Assembly: GCA_910578095.1 (NCBI GenBank)
Contig: CAJTOZ010000018.1
Location: forward strand, 1-56,564
DNA from: an uncultured Muribaculaceae bacterium
GTDB taxonomy: Bacteria > Bacteroidota > Bacteroidia > Bacteroidales > Muribaculaceae
Length of the DNA: 56,564 nt
Reading direction: 5' to 3'
Positions within the stretch are counted from its first letter, which is position 1; the number at the start of each line of letters is the position of its first letter. Below the pieces are notes generated by a model that did no database searches, was not told the origin of the DNA, and worked only from the letters and a program-made list of their open reading frames with translations. Positions 25,626 to 34,654 of the stretch are shown here, in pieces. A program made the position numbers and the translations under genes.

Positions 25626-26527
25626 TGGAGATACGGCTGAGACAACCCCACTCGTTCGTGCAGCTCGGGCGTAGGAGCAATCAGGAGGATGCACGCTTTC
25701 CCGACTGCGATGCCCCGCAGGATTGCCGCCCGGCATTCGTGGTGTGCGATGGTGTGGGAGGATGCGATAAGGGTGAGGTGGCGAGCCGCACAGTGGCCGA
25801 TGCCATAGGGGGCGCGATGGAAGACTACGACCTTTCTGCTCCTTTCGGCGTACGGGATTTCAGCCATGTGCTCGATTACGCTTACGGGGCCTTGGACCGC
25901 ATGGCATCGCCCGCGAATGCCGGCATGGCCACTACCATGACATTCGTGTGCTTTCACGGCGCAGGAGTGTTCACGGCCCATATCGGCGACAGCCGCATAT
26001 ACCATGTGCGTCCGGGTGTGGGAATCATGCATAGAAGCGAGGACCATTCCCTGGTCAGCGCCCTCGTGCACTCGGGGAATATCACGCCTCAGCAGGCTGT
26101 GAACCACCCGCAAAGCAATGTGATCACACGTTGTATGTCGGCTTCTGCAAGAGGCGCACGCGCTGAGGCATCAACGCTTCAGATCAAGGATGTGGAGCCC
26201 GGCGACTACTTTTTTCTCGCCACCGACGGGGTGCAGCATGGTGTGGATGATGAAGCGCTTTACCGCATACTGTGCTCCCAACGGTCCGACAAGGATAAAA
26301 TGGCTGAGATAGCGTCGCTATGCGCGCGCGGTTCCGACAACAGCACAGCCACGCTGGTGTGCGTGGACAGTGTGGACGGTGCCACTCTCTCCGCCCCGCA
26401 CGATATGCCCGGCAGCGGCGCCACAGAGCCTATCGACACACCCGACGAGGTGGTGGTGGAGACTTCCGCTCCCCGAAAACGTGGTGTGGCCGCGTATATA
26501 TCAGATATTATCAACAAACTGTTTTGA
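25622..26527 (+). CDS. PP2C-family Ser/Thr protein phosphatase
   Basis: This 301-residue protein has the PP2C motifs in order: RRSNQED at 17-23, VVCDGVGG with metal ligand Asp43, a TTMTF segment, HIGDSRIYHV, EDHSLV, FLATDGVQHG and GSDNSTATLVCV. All metal-binding aspartates appear present, so it should be active. It has a C-terminal tail of about 45 residues that is rich in Pro/Thr/Ser and ends with a hydrophobic helix (VAAYISDIINKLF), perhaps for docking. It should reverse phosphorylation by the adjacent kinase, whose gene starts 3 nt later. Confidence 0.95.
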   Translation: MMEIRLRQPHSFVQLGRRSNQEDARFPDCDAPQDCRPAFVVCDGVGGCDKGEVASRTVADAIGGAMEDYDLSAPFGVRDFSHVLDYAYGALDRMASPANAGMATTMTFVCFHGAGVFTAHIGDSRIYHVRPGVGIMHRSEDHSLVSALVHSGNITPQQAVNHPQSNVITRCMSASARGARAEASTLQIKDVEPGDYFFLATDGVQHGVDDEALYRILCSQRSDKDKMAEIASLCARGSDNSTATLVCVDSVDGATLSAPHDMPGSGATEPIDTPDEVVVETSAPRKRGVAAYISDIINKLF

Positions 26528-26529
26528 CA

Positions 26530-27963
26530 ATGGCTATCAGCAACTCAACTTTGAAAGCCGGCACAATACTCGACAGCGGCGACACACGGTATCGTATAGT
26601 CGACGTGCTCGGGCAGGGTGGTTTCGGTATAACATATCTCGCTATGGGCGAGTTTAAAAAAGGGAATGTCACCACAGAAGGCAAATTTGCTATAAAAGAG
26701 CATTTCCCGTCGGCGTTCTGCTCCCGTGAGGGCAACGACGTAAGGCCCAAGGACGACAAGACAACGGAATACGGCAAAAGCAAAGCCGACTTTGTGGCCG
26801 AGGCACGCAAGCTACATGACATGGGCTGCGAAAACGACAACATTGTCAAGGTCAATGAGCTGTTTGAGGCCAACGGCACGGCCTATTACGTGATGCAATA
26901 TATCAACGGCGTGTCGTTGACATCCTACGTGGAGTCGCGCGGCCGGCTGTCCTACAAGGAAGCCGTTGAATTGTTGGCCCCGATTGTAGATGCTGTGGGC
27001 TTCCTGCACAAGGCGCGTATCAACCATCTCGACATCAAGCCCGACAATATTATGTTGCACGAGGGCTTCGAAGGGAAGGTGCCGGTGCTGATAGACTTCG
27101 GGCTCAGCGTGCATTTTAAGAAAAACGGCGATAAGACATCGCCAAAGGGTGTGATGGGGGTGAGCGAGGGCTATTCTCCTCTCGAGCAATATGCCGGAAT
27201 CAAGGAGTTTAACCCCGCCACCGATATATATTCGCTTGCTGCAACGTTTGTTTACGCCCTCACCGGCTTAGCTCCCAAAGGAGCCGCCGAACTCAAGCTT
27301 GCCGATGTGCGTGCGGCATTGTCGCGCGTGGCCGGCCCGGAAGCTGTGGATGGGCTGTGCAAGGCATTGAACAAATCGTATGAGGACCGCACCGCAAGCA
27401 TCGGCGCGTTCAAAGCCGATCTGGGCCTTGCCGGCGGAGGGACCGTGACGGAGGTGATAACAGTGGACGACGAGAAAAAAGCCCGCACGCGCAAGATGAT
27501 GCTCATCGGAGCTTGCGCTGTGGCTATTGTGCTATTGTGCGCGCTACTGCGGTTCGGATGTTCTGGAGGAGGTGCGTTCGAGGAGCCGGAGGTTAATTGT
27601 GTTGAAGTGGTAGAAGAAGTGCCGGTATTGCCGGCTGAGGCATTGGAGCCGGAGGTTCAGGAAGAGACACCCCCCGCGAAAGAGCCGGAGCAAGCGCCTC
27701 AGGAAGATGTAAAGCCACAGTCCAATGTAAAACGAGGCGAGCTGCCTCTTGGCTACGGCGTCTGGTCCGGTGGGATTCGCGGAGGAAAACCCGATGGCAA
27801 AGGACGCCTGGATTTCTCTACAGCCCATCGGGTGGATCCCTCTACCGGCTACGAGGCAAAAGCGGGCGACTATTTTATCGCTACGTATGACCGTGGTAGC
27901 CTTATAAGCGGTAAACTGTACGATGGCACTACCGGAGAATTAATCAAGACCATAATCCCATGA
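26530..27963 (+). CDS. Transmembrane Ser/Thr protein kinase with periplasmic tail
   Basis: This 477-residue protein has an N-terminal Hanks-type kinase with glycine loop GQGGFG (28-33), Lys56 in FAIKEHFP, Glu91 in the C helix, catalytic loop HLDIKPDN (166-173, HRD written HLD), DFG (189-191) and an activation segment ending EGYSPLEQY. One transmembrane helix lies at about 323-343. The extracytoplasmic part is Pro/Glu-rich, then has GYGVWSGGIRGGKPDGKGRL, which looks like MORN motifs. It may sense the envelope and phosphorylate FHA partners. The ATG at 26530 is 3 nt after the phosphatase gene; a longer upstream frame is out-of-frame overlap and is not family-like. Confidence 0.93.
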   Translation: MAISNSTLKAGTILDSGDTRYRIVDVLGQGGFGITYLAMGEFKKGNVTTEGKFAIKEHFPSAFCSREGNDVRPKDDKTTEYGKSKADFVAEARKLHDMGCENDNIVKVNELFEANGTAYYVMQYINGVSLTSYVESRGRLSYKEAVELLAPIVDAVGFLHKARINHLDIKPDNIMLHEGFEGKVPVLIDFGLSVHFKKNGDKTSPKGVMGVSEGYSPLEQYAGIKEFNPATDIYSLAATFVYALTGLAPKGAAELKLADVRAALSRVAGPEAVDGLCKALNKSYEDRTASIGAFKADLGLAGGGTVTEVITVDDEKKARTRKMMLIGACAVAIVLLCALLRFGCSGGGAFEEPEVNCVEVVEEVPVLPAEALEPEVQEETPPAKEPEQAPQEDVKPQSNVKRGELPLGYGVWSGGIRGGKPDGKGRLDFSTAHRVDPSTGYEAKAGDYFIATYDRGSLISGKLYDGTTGELIKTIIP

Positions 27964-28658
27964 AACGCAGCGTAGTTACTGTCGTGGCGCTGGCAGCATT
28001 GATCTGCTCGCATGCGCAGAGGCCGGAGCCGGCCGAAGAGCCTTCGCGCGGCGAGATCGAGGCAGCCTTCATCGGCTCGCTCCGTTTTGCCGATGTTTCC
28101 CGCAGTCCTTTTGCCGAAGTCGACACGGCTGCTCTGGAGCCCTATGCAGGCGATGCCTATGTGCTGCCCGGAGGCACATACCAGAACAAGGACATAACCC
28201 GCAATGTGTATTTTTCCGGTGCCGGGCGTCTTCTTCCGGTGTGGGACGCCTCGATGCCTGCCGAGTCGCTGGCCAATCTGTTCATCTATCCTTCGGATGT
28301 GTACGGGCCGCACGAGATTGAGATCACCGTGCTCAAGCACGAATATGGCGAAACGGAGGTTGTAAGGATGGATCTCGACCGTTTTCTCGCCGTGTGCGAG
28401 CGTGCAGGATGTGTTCCTTTCTGGGGCGTGGAGCGCATGGGCGATGGCAAACTCACGGCTGCACTGTTTCTCTACAACAGCAGCGAGGGCTACGACCATG
28501 TGCTCAAGGTGGACTGCGTGCCGGAGGATGTTATAGCCGGGAGTGGCTTGCTGAAGGCACGCGCATCGCTGTTTATCCCTACTGGCAATGTGCACAATCT
28601 CTATGCGCCATATGTGAAAAAATCAGAGAAGGAGAAAATAAGCTATGATGGGAAATAG
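27960..28658 (+). CDS. Exported hypothetical protein (232 aa)
   Basis: A signal peptide (VVTVVALAALICSHAQ) precedes a protein with no family I recognise. The mature part has a Gly/Tyr-rich segment (YAGDAYVLPGGTYQNKDI), alternating beta-type strands and two cysteines spaced by four residues (CERAGC), possibly a disulfide in the periplasm. The start overlaps the kinase stop by 4 nt, so it is made with the kinase, and a role in sensing or in the structure reached by the kinase tail is possible. It overlaps the next gene by 14 nt. Confidence 0.75.
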   Translation: MKRSVVTVVALAALICSHAQRPEPAEEPSRGEIEAAFIGSLRFADVSRSPFAEVDTAALEPYAGDAYVLPGGTYQNKDITRNVYFSGAGRLLPVWDASMPAESLANLFIYPSDVYGPHEIEITVLKHEYGETEVVRMDLDRFLAVCERAGCVPFWGVERMGDGKLTAALFLYNSSEGYDHVLKVDCVPEDVIAGSGLLKARASLFIPTGNVHNLYAPYVKKSEKEKISYDGK

Positions 28659-29445
28659 ACTGTGGGTTTCGGCTCTCGCCATATTCGGAGCCGCGCTATG
28701 TGCCATGGCCTTGACGCCTGCCGAGACAGAGGCGCGGATGGACGAGATAAAGCTCGATGACAAATACATATATGGAGAAAGCTACGACAGCGACCCGTTG
28801 ATGGCCTATGACAATGCCCTTACGGAACTTGTGGCCTATGCCAATGAAATACGCGAGGCCAGGGAGCTGCCGCCTCTGAACCCCTCAAGCCTTCAGACAA
28901 CGGCCCAAGAACTGAAATACAGCGATGGCGACCGGCATGCCGTGTTTCTTTATATCCCTTTGGAAAAAATGCTGGGAATGGTGAGTCGCTCTCATGCCGA
29001 TGTGGTGGCCGCGATAGGCGTGGCTGCACCCGTTGCCGAGGAGCCCGCTCCCGCGCAGGTTGCCTCTGAACAGCCTGCCCCGGTGAACGACAAGAAACTC
29101 ACATTTGTACCCGACCGGCGTCCGGCCCCGGGGCCTCACCCGACGGAGCCCGGTGCCTTGGCGCCCGACGACATCCTGGAGACCCTTTCCGCGCAGGACA
29201 CCTGGCTGGAAATACGCGGATTTCTTTCATCATATAAGAATGACAAAAGAATTTCCGCCACCGGCGCTACCTACGATTTTGCAGAGGTACCGGACGATGC
29301 GTACGCTATCCTTATTGACGATATGGGCGGCATACTCGCCATTCTGTCCCCTAAAAACAACCCCCGCCGGATCAACTACAAAACTCATGTTATAGATAAC
29401 GAATCAAATTACAGTAATTGCAAGTTTATAGTATGGTACAAATAA
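28645..29445 (+). CDS. Exported two-domain hypothetical protein (266 aa)
   Basis: A signal peptide (LWVSALAIFGAALCAMA) is followed by a helical N-terminal domain (IYGESYDSDPLMAYDNALTE, then LVAYANEIREAREL) that resembles the repeated helical domain of many Bacteroidetes exported proteins whose genes lie near Sel1 or LPP20-like genes. A Pro/Ala linker (about 128-175) leads to a C-terminal alpha/beta domain (WLEIRGFLSSYKND, then DDAYAILIDDMGGILAILS). I do not know the function. Met2 may be the true start. The next gene begins 2 nt past the stop. Confidence 0.75.
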   Translation: MMGNRLWVSALAIFGAALCAMALTPAETEARMDEIKLDDKYIYGESYDSDPLMAYDNALTELVAYANEIREARELPPLNPSSLQTTAQELKYSDGDRHAVFLYIPLEKMLGMVSRSHADVVAAIGVAAPVAEEPAPAQVASEQPAPVNDKKLTFVPDRRPAPGPHPTEPGALAPDDILETLSAQDTWLEIRGFLSSYKNDKRISATGATYDFAEVPDDAYAILIDDMGGILAILSPKNNPRRINYKTHVIDNESNYSNCKFIVWYK

Positions 29446-29447
29446 AG

Positions 29448-30419
29448 ATGAGCACGCGCTCTGTACTCGCCGCCCTGATGCTGCTCTGCGGTCTCGCCAG
29501 CAGCGCGGGCGTGACTTTTAAGTTTTCAGCGGGCACCATCGATGCCGGAGCGTTGAAGACACGAATGGAGAACAATGTGTCGGCCCTGCTTTCGGAAATC
29601 AACCGTGCCGGCTCGACAGGCGCCGACCTGAATCTCTCTTCCATCAATATGGAGCCTGCTGCAAAGACGCGCCTTACCGCTTTGTGGGAGGACGCACGCT
29701 TTGTGTGCGACAAATCCACTAATATTTCCAAGTGCCTCAACGATTTCCAGGGCTATCAGGTGCGTGCCATCCCCATCACCATGAAGCCGGTGGATGCCGC
29801 ATCCTACGATCAGTCGCTCAGCCGCGAACTTACAATATCAATGAACAAGAGCGGAGTGATCACCGGCGTGCGCCCGGCGTGGGAACTGAAGGAAGATGTG
29901 GCGAAAATAATGACCAACTCCAACGGCGTGGCCGATGCACGCCAGCGCCGGGAAATCCTGAAATGGGTGGAGGACTTCCGATGCTACTACAACGAGCGTA
30001 ATATAAAGGCTCTCAACCAGGTGTATAGCGACGATGCCCTCATCATCACCGGTAGCGTGGTGACGCAGCGCAAGGTCCAGGGCGATGGTGGTGTGCGTAT
30101 GGAGCAGAAAGTAAACTATACTGTACAGTCCAAGCAGCAGTACATTGCCAAACTGCAGAACATATTCAAGCGCAACCGGCGCATCAACGTAGAGTTCGAC
30201 CACATTTCCGTGGTGATGCATGGCTCCAAGGAGAATATCTACGGCGTCACGCTGCATCAGAAGTGGCAGACCAACAGCTATAAAGACGAAGGATGGCTGT
30301 TCCTGCTCTGGGATTTCAACGACCCCGAGCACCCGCAGATCCATGTGCGCACATGGCAGCCGGACCAGATAGTGGCCCAGGGCGAAGTTTTCACCCTCGA
30401 CGATTTCTTTATTCCCTGA
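29448..30419 (+). CDS. Exported protein with NTF2-like C-terminal domain
   Basis: A signal peptide (RSVLAALMLLCGLASSAG) precedes a mature protein of about 300 residues. The C-terminal half (WVEDFRCYYNERNIKALNQV, then YSDDALIITG, then FLLWDFNDPEHPQIHVRTWQ) looks like a SnoaL/NTF2-like cone fold, a shape often used for ligand binding or immunity. The N-terminal half is new to me. The ATG at 29448 is chosen because it begins the signal peptide directly after the previous stop; an ATG at 29433 would add five residues. There is no catalytic motif that I can name. Confidence 0.75.
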   Translation: MSTRSVLAALMLLCGLASSAGVTFKFSAGTIDAGALKTRMENNVSALLSEINRAGSTGADLNLSSINMEPAAKTRLTALWEDARFVCDKSTNISKCLNDFQGYQVRAIPITMKPVDAASYDQSLSRELTISMNKSGVITGVRPAWELKEDVAKIMTNSNGVADARQRREILKWVEDFRCYYNERNIKALNQVYSDDALIITGSVVTQRKVQGDGGVRMEQKVNYTVQSKQQYIAKLQNIFKRNRRINVEFDHISVVMHGSKENIYGVTLHQKWQTNSYKDEGWLFLLWDFNDPEHPQIHVRTWQPDQIVAQGEVFTLDDFFIP

Positions 30420-30438
30420 TCATAAAAACATACCGAAC

Positions 30439-32019
30439 ATGAAAAAGATATTGCTTTTAGCACTTATTCTCGCAGTTGCCTCTACCGTGAGAGCGCAGCA
30501 GCTTAAAATCACGGATGTGTCGGCATCGGCCGCTCCTGCCGGGGTGGAATTTCCCACCGACCTGAATGGCAACAAGTGCGCACTGGTGGAGATAGCTCTA
30601 CAGAGCGATAATGTTGTGTTTGAGGGCAATGTCATCGGCACACCCGCCCATCAGGGCGGTGTCTATCGCATATATCTCACCCCTAATTCGCGCTATCTGA
30701 ACATCAAGTATCCAGGCGGTGAGCCTATATTGATGAAATTCAGCGATTACGGTGTGACGAAGCTACCGTCCGGATCCCTGCTTACCATTGTGGCCGAAGA
30801 ACCGTCGGGCAATCTTGTCGAGGAGCTTGACAATGGCATGGATGAGGTGTCAGACGAAGCCGAACAGCTGTATGAGAAAGGCGCCGGCCTGATGATGGCC
30901 AATGACTATGTCAACGCCTACACTTATTTCCTGCAGGCCTATGAGAAAGGGCATCCGAAAGCAGCCTATCAACTTGGATTCATCTACAGCGATCCGTATC
31001 ACACGCTGAGAAAGATGAAAGGTCTTGGTGTGGGCGGTGTCACTATCCCTGATTCGCCTGTGAAACGCGATATGACAAATGCTTATGAGTACTATCGTGA
31101 GGGCGCCGAGGCCGGGTACGTGTTGGCCCAGTTTGCCGTGGGCGAATGCCTGGAAAAGGGAAACGGAGTGAAGAAAAACAAGGATGAGGCGCGCATTTGG
31201 TATGAGAAAGCGGCCGCTCAAGGCCATCTGCAGGCTCAGGACAAGATAGGAGGCAATGTGAAGAAAGAACGCACATTGGGCATCGTCACATCCTATGGCA
31301 GCAGCGATAATGAATTTATACCCTCGTCGCTCTCATGCGACGCAAGCGATCTCTCGGCTGTGACGGGTGGCCGCAAGGACAAGAATGGCCAGTATTGTGC
31401 TCTTGTGAAAGTGATGTTGCCTTTCGAGGGCGTGACATTCGGCGGCGACACAATCGGTATGGCAGAATTCCGCACCAATGAGTATTGGGTGTATTTCCCG
31501 CAAGGAACTAAGGGAATGGAGATATACTATAAAGATTTCAAGCCATTGAAATTCAATTTCAAGACACTGGATGTGGCCTCGCTGGTGGGTAAGAACTCCT
31601 ATGTGCTGCGTCTGTCGTTCCCTATAGATCTGTTGCAGGAAGGAGTGGAGCTGTCGGCCGAGGAGTACTATAACATAGGCATCGGCTACATGGAGCGTCG
31701 GGACAATCAGCATGTACGCTGGATGTCCAAGGCTGCTGAACTCGACCATCCGCAGGCCCTGTTCCAGTTGGGCACATGCTATCTTTATGGCAATGGTGTG
31801 AAAAAAGATAAGGTAAAGGGCGTGGCCATGCTCGAGAAGGCTGCTAACCTCGGACTGGGCGAATCTGCCCATCAGTTGGGGTTCTATTATGAAATGATAG
31901 AGCGCAGTAAGAAAAAAGCTCAGCCGTGGTACGATAAGGCCGCCGAACTCGGATACAATGGAGGAAAGGCCCAGAAGGCGAAAAACCGCAAGATGGGAAG
32001 CCTCTTCGGTGTGTTCTGA
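30439..32019 (+). CDS. Exported Sel1-repeat protein with two CALVKV modules
   Basis: This 526-residue protein has a signal peptide (to about residue 19), a first CALVKV module at about 41-120 (DLNGNKCALVEI, then FEGNVIG, then YLNIKYPGGEP), Sel1-type repeats at about 142-275, a second module at about 311-395 (KNGQYCALVKV, then EYWVYFPQG) and a second Sel1 block to about 515. Sel1 repeats are helical protein-binding scaffolds. The module is repeated in four other proteins of the cluster. An inner repeat unit (module plus Sel1) suggests an internal duplication. It is probably a periplasmic or outer-membrane scaffold. Confidence 0.85.
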   Translation: MKKILLLALILAVASTVRAQQLKITDVSASAAPAGVEFPTDLNGNKCALVEIALQSDNVVFEGNVIGTPAHQGGVYRIYLTPNSRYLNIKYPGGEPILMKFSDYGVTKLPSGSLLTIVAEEPSGNLVEELDNGMDEVSDEAEQLYEKGAGLMMANDYVNAYTYFLQAYEKGHPKAAYQLGFIYSDPYHTLRKMKGLGVGGVTIPDSPVKRDMTNAYEYYREGAEAGYVLAQFAVGECLEKGNGVKKNKDEARIWYEKAAAQGHLQAQDKIGGNVKKERTLGIVTSYGSSDNEFIPSSLSCDASDLSAVTGGRKDKNGQYCALVKVMLPFEGVTFGGDTIGMAEFRTNEYWVYFPQGTKGMEIYYKDFKPLKFNFKTLDVASLVGKNSYVLRLSFPIDLLQEGVELSAEEYYNIGIGYMERRDNQHVRWMSKAAELDHPQALFQLGTCYLYGNGVKKDKVKGVAMLEKAANLGLGESAHQLGFYYEMIERSKKKAQPWYDKAAELGYNGGKAQKAKNRKMGSLFGVF

Positions 32020-32075
32020 TTGCGCTCGCGTGAGGATAGATGGGAAATGAGGACCTGAGGTTTTATCGTTGTCGT

Positions 32076-33335
32076 ATGCGATGCGTGTATAAAGTGATTG
32101 TTGTGCTGTCGGTGGCTTTTGCCTCCGTGGCGGCATGCGCGCAGAACATAACGGTGAAAGCGTTTTCCATGCTGATGGAGCCTATGACGGTGCCGATGCA
32201 GCGCAAGGACAACAACGGCAATATATGCGCGCTGGTAAAGGTAGTTATGCCATCCGCGCAGGCAGCTTTTGAAGGCAGCCTGATCGGCAACTGTGAATAT
32301 AAGACGGCCGAGTATTGGTGCTATCTCACGCCCGGTTGCAAGTTCCTGAAGGTGAAGTATCCCGGCTGCGAACCGCTGTTGGTGAACTTTGAGGATTTCA
32401 TCGGTTCGGGGGTAAAGAGCCGGATGATATATGAACTTCATCTGTCGGTGCCGGAAGTGTCGAGGGATGCTGTTACATTCCCCGTCAAAGGCAAGATTCT
32501 TATTGAGGGAAGTGTGCGTCAGGCGACCGATGTGCGTTCGGGAGTTAAGCTTTACCATAATCTGTCGGACGGACGGTATCAGAGCGTTGTCAATGCGGCT
32601 GAAATGGCAGGTTCTGTGTTAGGTGGAGAATTGGAATACGAACTGTCGGGTGTGCGCCTTGGCGACAGCCTGACGGTAGTGGCCCAGCACGCGGATTATG
32701 TCCCATCCACAATAGTCGTAACTCCGGAACGCATGGGGCGTGGCGATCTCGACATCCGGCTGAGCAAAAAGAGAGAAACGCGCAAAGGATGCCTTGTGGA
32801 CCGGGCTACAAAAAAGCCGCTTGCAGGCGTTGAGATATACGATCACTTCTTCAACGGAGCTCTATTGGCTGTCACAGACAGTACCGGCACTTTCGCGTTG
32901 CAGAATTGTGTGGTCGACAATGATTATCAGCTGTATTTCAAAAATATGCCGCGCGTAAATTATGTAAACCACAATCAGATTCTTCGCAGCGGTGTTTCCC
33001 CGTCGTCCACCCAGATATTTTATGTCGGGCATTATTACACTACAATATATCTGAAGAAAGGAGACGTATCGGCCAAAGATATAACGGCCGTGTGCGACGA
33101 CGATGGCGCTGATGCCAAGGTGACATTGTCGGCAGATGGGAAGTATATTTATGTCAGCTACCCGGATCGGGAAGACGCTATATCGGTAACTATCAGCTGT
33201 GCGGGCTACAAAACCTTAAAAGTGAAGGGGAGCGGGGAGACGCTGAAATTGGAAAAAGGTAATCCCCGCGATGTTGTGGAACTGACGTACGATGCCTACG
33301 GAAAACTCTTGTCACGTAAAAACTCTGTGCTATGA
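32076..33335 (+). CDS. Exported CALVKV-module protein with carboxypeptidase-regulatory-like domains
   Basis: Met at 32076 starts a signal peptide (VYKVIVVLSVAFASVAACA). The module follows (DNNGNICALVKV, then FEGSLIGN, then EYWCYLTPG). After it come strands typical of CarboxypepD_reg/PEGA-like beta sandwiches: VKGKILIEGSVRQATD, then GCLVDRATKKPLAGVEIYDH with DSTGTFALQN, a regulatory-like domain signature. The end is strand-rich. There are no Sel1 repeats. The stop overlaps the next start by 4 nt. It is likely envelope-located. A longer frame begins at 32040 but gives a poor signal. Confidence 0.8.
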   Translation: MRCVYKVIVVLSVAFASVAACAQNITVKAFSMLMEPMTVPMQRKDNNGNICALVKVVMPSAQAAFEGSLIGNCEYKTAEYWCYLTPGCKFLKVKYPGCEPLLVNFEDFIGSGVKSRMIYELHLSVPEVSRDAVTFPVKGKILIEGSVRQATDVRSGVKLYHNLSDGRYQSVVNAAEMAGSVLGGELEYELSGVRLGDSLTVVAQHADYVPSTIVVTPERMGRGDLDIRLSKKRETRKGCLVDRATKKPLAGVEIYDHFFNGALLAVTDSTGTFALQNCVVDNDYQLYFKNMPRVNYVNHNQILRSGVSPSSTQIFYVGHYYTTIYLKKGDVSAKDITAVCDDDGADAKVTLSADGKYIYVSYPDREDAISVTISCAGYKTLKVKGSGETLKLEKGNPRDVVELTYDAYGKLLSRKNSVL

Positions 33336-34537
33336 AAACTACAGGTGTTATGAAAAGCATGCGCGTGCTGTGCACGCTTGTCCTCGCCATAGTGACGCAT
33401 ACTGCAGCGGCCAAGGCGCTGCGTGTTGTCTCGTTTGAGCCGCAGCCTTTTGACCTCACGGCCTCGGTCAATCCTAAGCTTGATTTGGCCGGCAACCCGT
33501 GTGCCCTTATAAAGGTAACCTGCCATGCCGGAGACGGCGCATTGCGCTTTGAGGGCAATCTTGTGGAGAGCAGCGACGATGGCTCGGAGGTTTCGGCCTA
33601 TTTTTCGGCCGGAACCAAGCGCATAGTTGTGAAGGTGCCCGGGTATGCGCCGCTGTCGGTGCGTTTTTCCGATTTTGAGATATATTGTCTGTTGCAGAAG
33701 CAGGTATATGCGCTCGTTATTGATGCCGAGGCTTCCACACAGGGCGGCACCGCCGCTCAAAGCATATTCCAGATGCTTGATGATTCCGGCGACGACCCGG
33801 TGGAGGATATGGTAGCGAAAGCCAACAAACTGTTTGCCGACGGAAACTATTCCGATGCGCTGAAACTTATAGAAAAAGCGGCGGGGCTTGGCCATCCGGA
33901 AGCGCAACTGTCGTTGGGATTGCTGTATGAGAAGGGTATTTCGGGCACACCGGATCCCGTATTGAAGAAGAATTATAAAACGGCATTTCTGTACGTCCAG
34001 AAATCTGCGATGCAGGGATTCGCAGAAGCTCAGAAAGTGTTGAGCCGATACTACCGTGTGGGCATTGGCGTTGAGCCGGATGAAAGCCGGGCCAACTCGT
34101 GGTCGTCCAAATATGCTCTGACGCAGCGCGACCAGAGCGGGCACGACGAACAGGTGTTTGTAGCGGTGGAGCAGCAGCCGGAGTTTCCCGGAGGGGATGC
34201 GGCGCTGCTTAGATATATTTCAGCCAAAATACATTATCCTTCCGTAAGTGCTGAAAATGGTATTCAAGGCAGGATCACAGTGAACTTTGTGGTTGATAAA
34301 GACGGCACAGTGGGCGATGCGCGGGTGCTGAGGTCGTCGTGCTATTATTATAGAACCGATACCGACGCCAACGGGCGCACCGTGAGTACGAAAGTAAATG
34401 TGGACGGAGGAGATGCGCACCTTGAGCAGGAAGCACTAAGGGTAGTGAACTCATTGCCAAAATTCTATCCCGGTTTGATGAATGGCGTGCCGGTAAAGGT
34501 GTGGTACACTGTTCCAATCAATTTCCGTCTGCAATAG
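33332..34537 (+). CDS. Exported CALVKV-Sel1 protein with TonB C-terminal domain
   Basis: A signal peptide (about residues 7-27) is followed by one CALVKV module (DLAGNPCALIKV, about 50-130), Sel1 repeats (LGHPEAQLSLGLLYEKGISG, then GFAEAQKVLSRYYRVGIGV, about 155-255) and a TonB-type C-terminal domain (about 275-400). The TonB features are QQPEFPGGDAALLRYISAKI, IQGRITVNFVVDKDGTV and the final KVWYTVPINF. Canonical TonB has an N-terminal membrane anchor and a Pro-rich span; neither is here. The domain may bind outer-membrane receptors or peptidoglycan-linked partners without using a motor. It ends the second transcription unit. Confidence 0.85.
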   Translation: MKTTGVMKSMRVLCTLVLAIVTHTAAAKALRVVSFEPQPFDLTASVNPKLDLAGNPCALIKVTCHAGDGALRFEGNLVESSDDGSEVSAYFSAGTKRIVVKVPGYAPLSVRFSDFEIYCLLQKQVYALVIDAEASTQGGTAAQSIFQMLDDSGDDPVEDMVAKANKLFADGNYSDALKLIEKAAGLGHPEAQLSLGLLYEKGISGTPDPVLKKNYKTAFLYVQKSAMQGFAEAQKVLSRYYRVGIGVEPDESRANSWSSKYALTQRDQSGHDEQVFVAVEQQPEFPGGDAALLRYISAKIHYPSVSAENGIQGRITVNFVVDKDGTVGDARVLRSSCYYYRTDTDANGRTVSTKVNVDGGDAHLEQEALRVVNSLPKFYPGLMNGVPVKVWYTVPINFRLQ

Positions 34538-34541
34538 CCGC

Positions 34542-34619
34542 AGTTCGTCCAATAATCCCGCCGGTTCAAACAAGAAAGTCAAAAATGTTTGACATACCGA
34601 GATTTATGGTGTAAATTCG
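34542..34619 (+). promoter_or_regulatory. Direct-repeat operator and promoter of acidic gene 2
   Basis: AGTTCGTCC (34542-34550) and GGTTCAAAC (34563-34571) are 21 bp apart and share CAATAATCC with the operator at 23975. The second repeat core is 23 bp ahead of TTTG (34588-34591), exactly as at the first site; TAAATTCG (34612-34619) follows after 20 bp and is one base off the -7 consensus. The leader to the ATG is about 31 nt. The common layout argues for one regulator. Confidence 0.75.
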
Positions 34620-34654
34620 CAACAGAAAAATATAATAAACCAAATATAAAAGCT

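Noticed and set aside
26320..26529. N-terminal extension of the kinase inside the phosphatase gene
   Set aside because: The extension is Arg/His/Gln-rich in the wrong frame of the phosphatase gene. The kinase starts properly at 26530.
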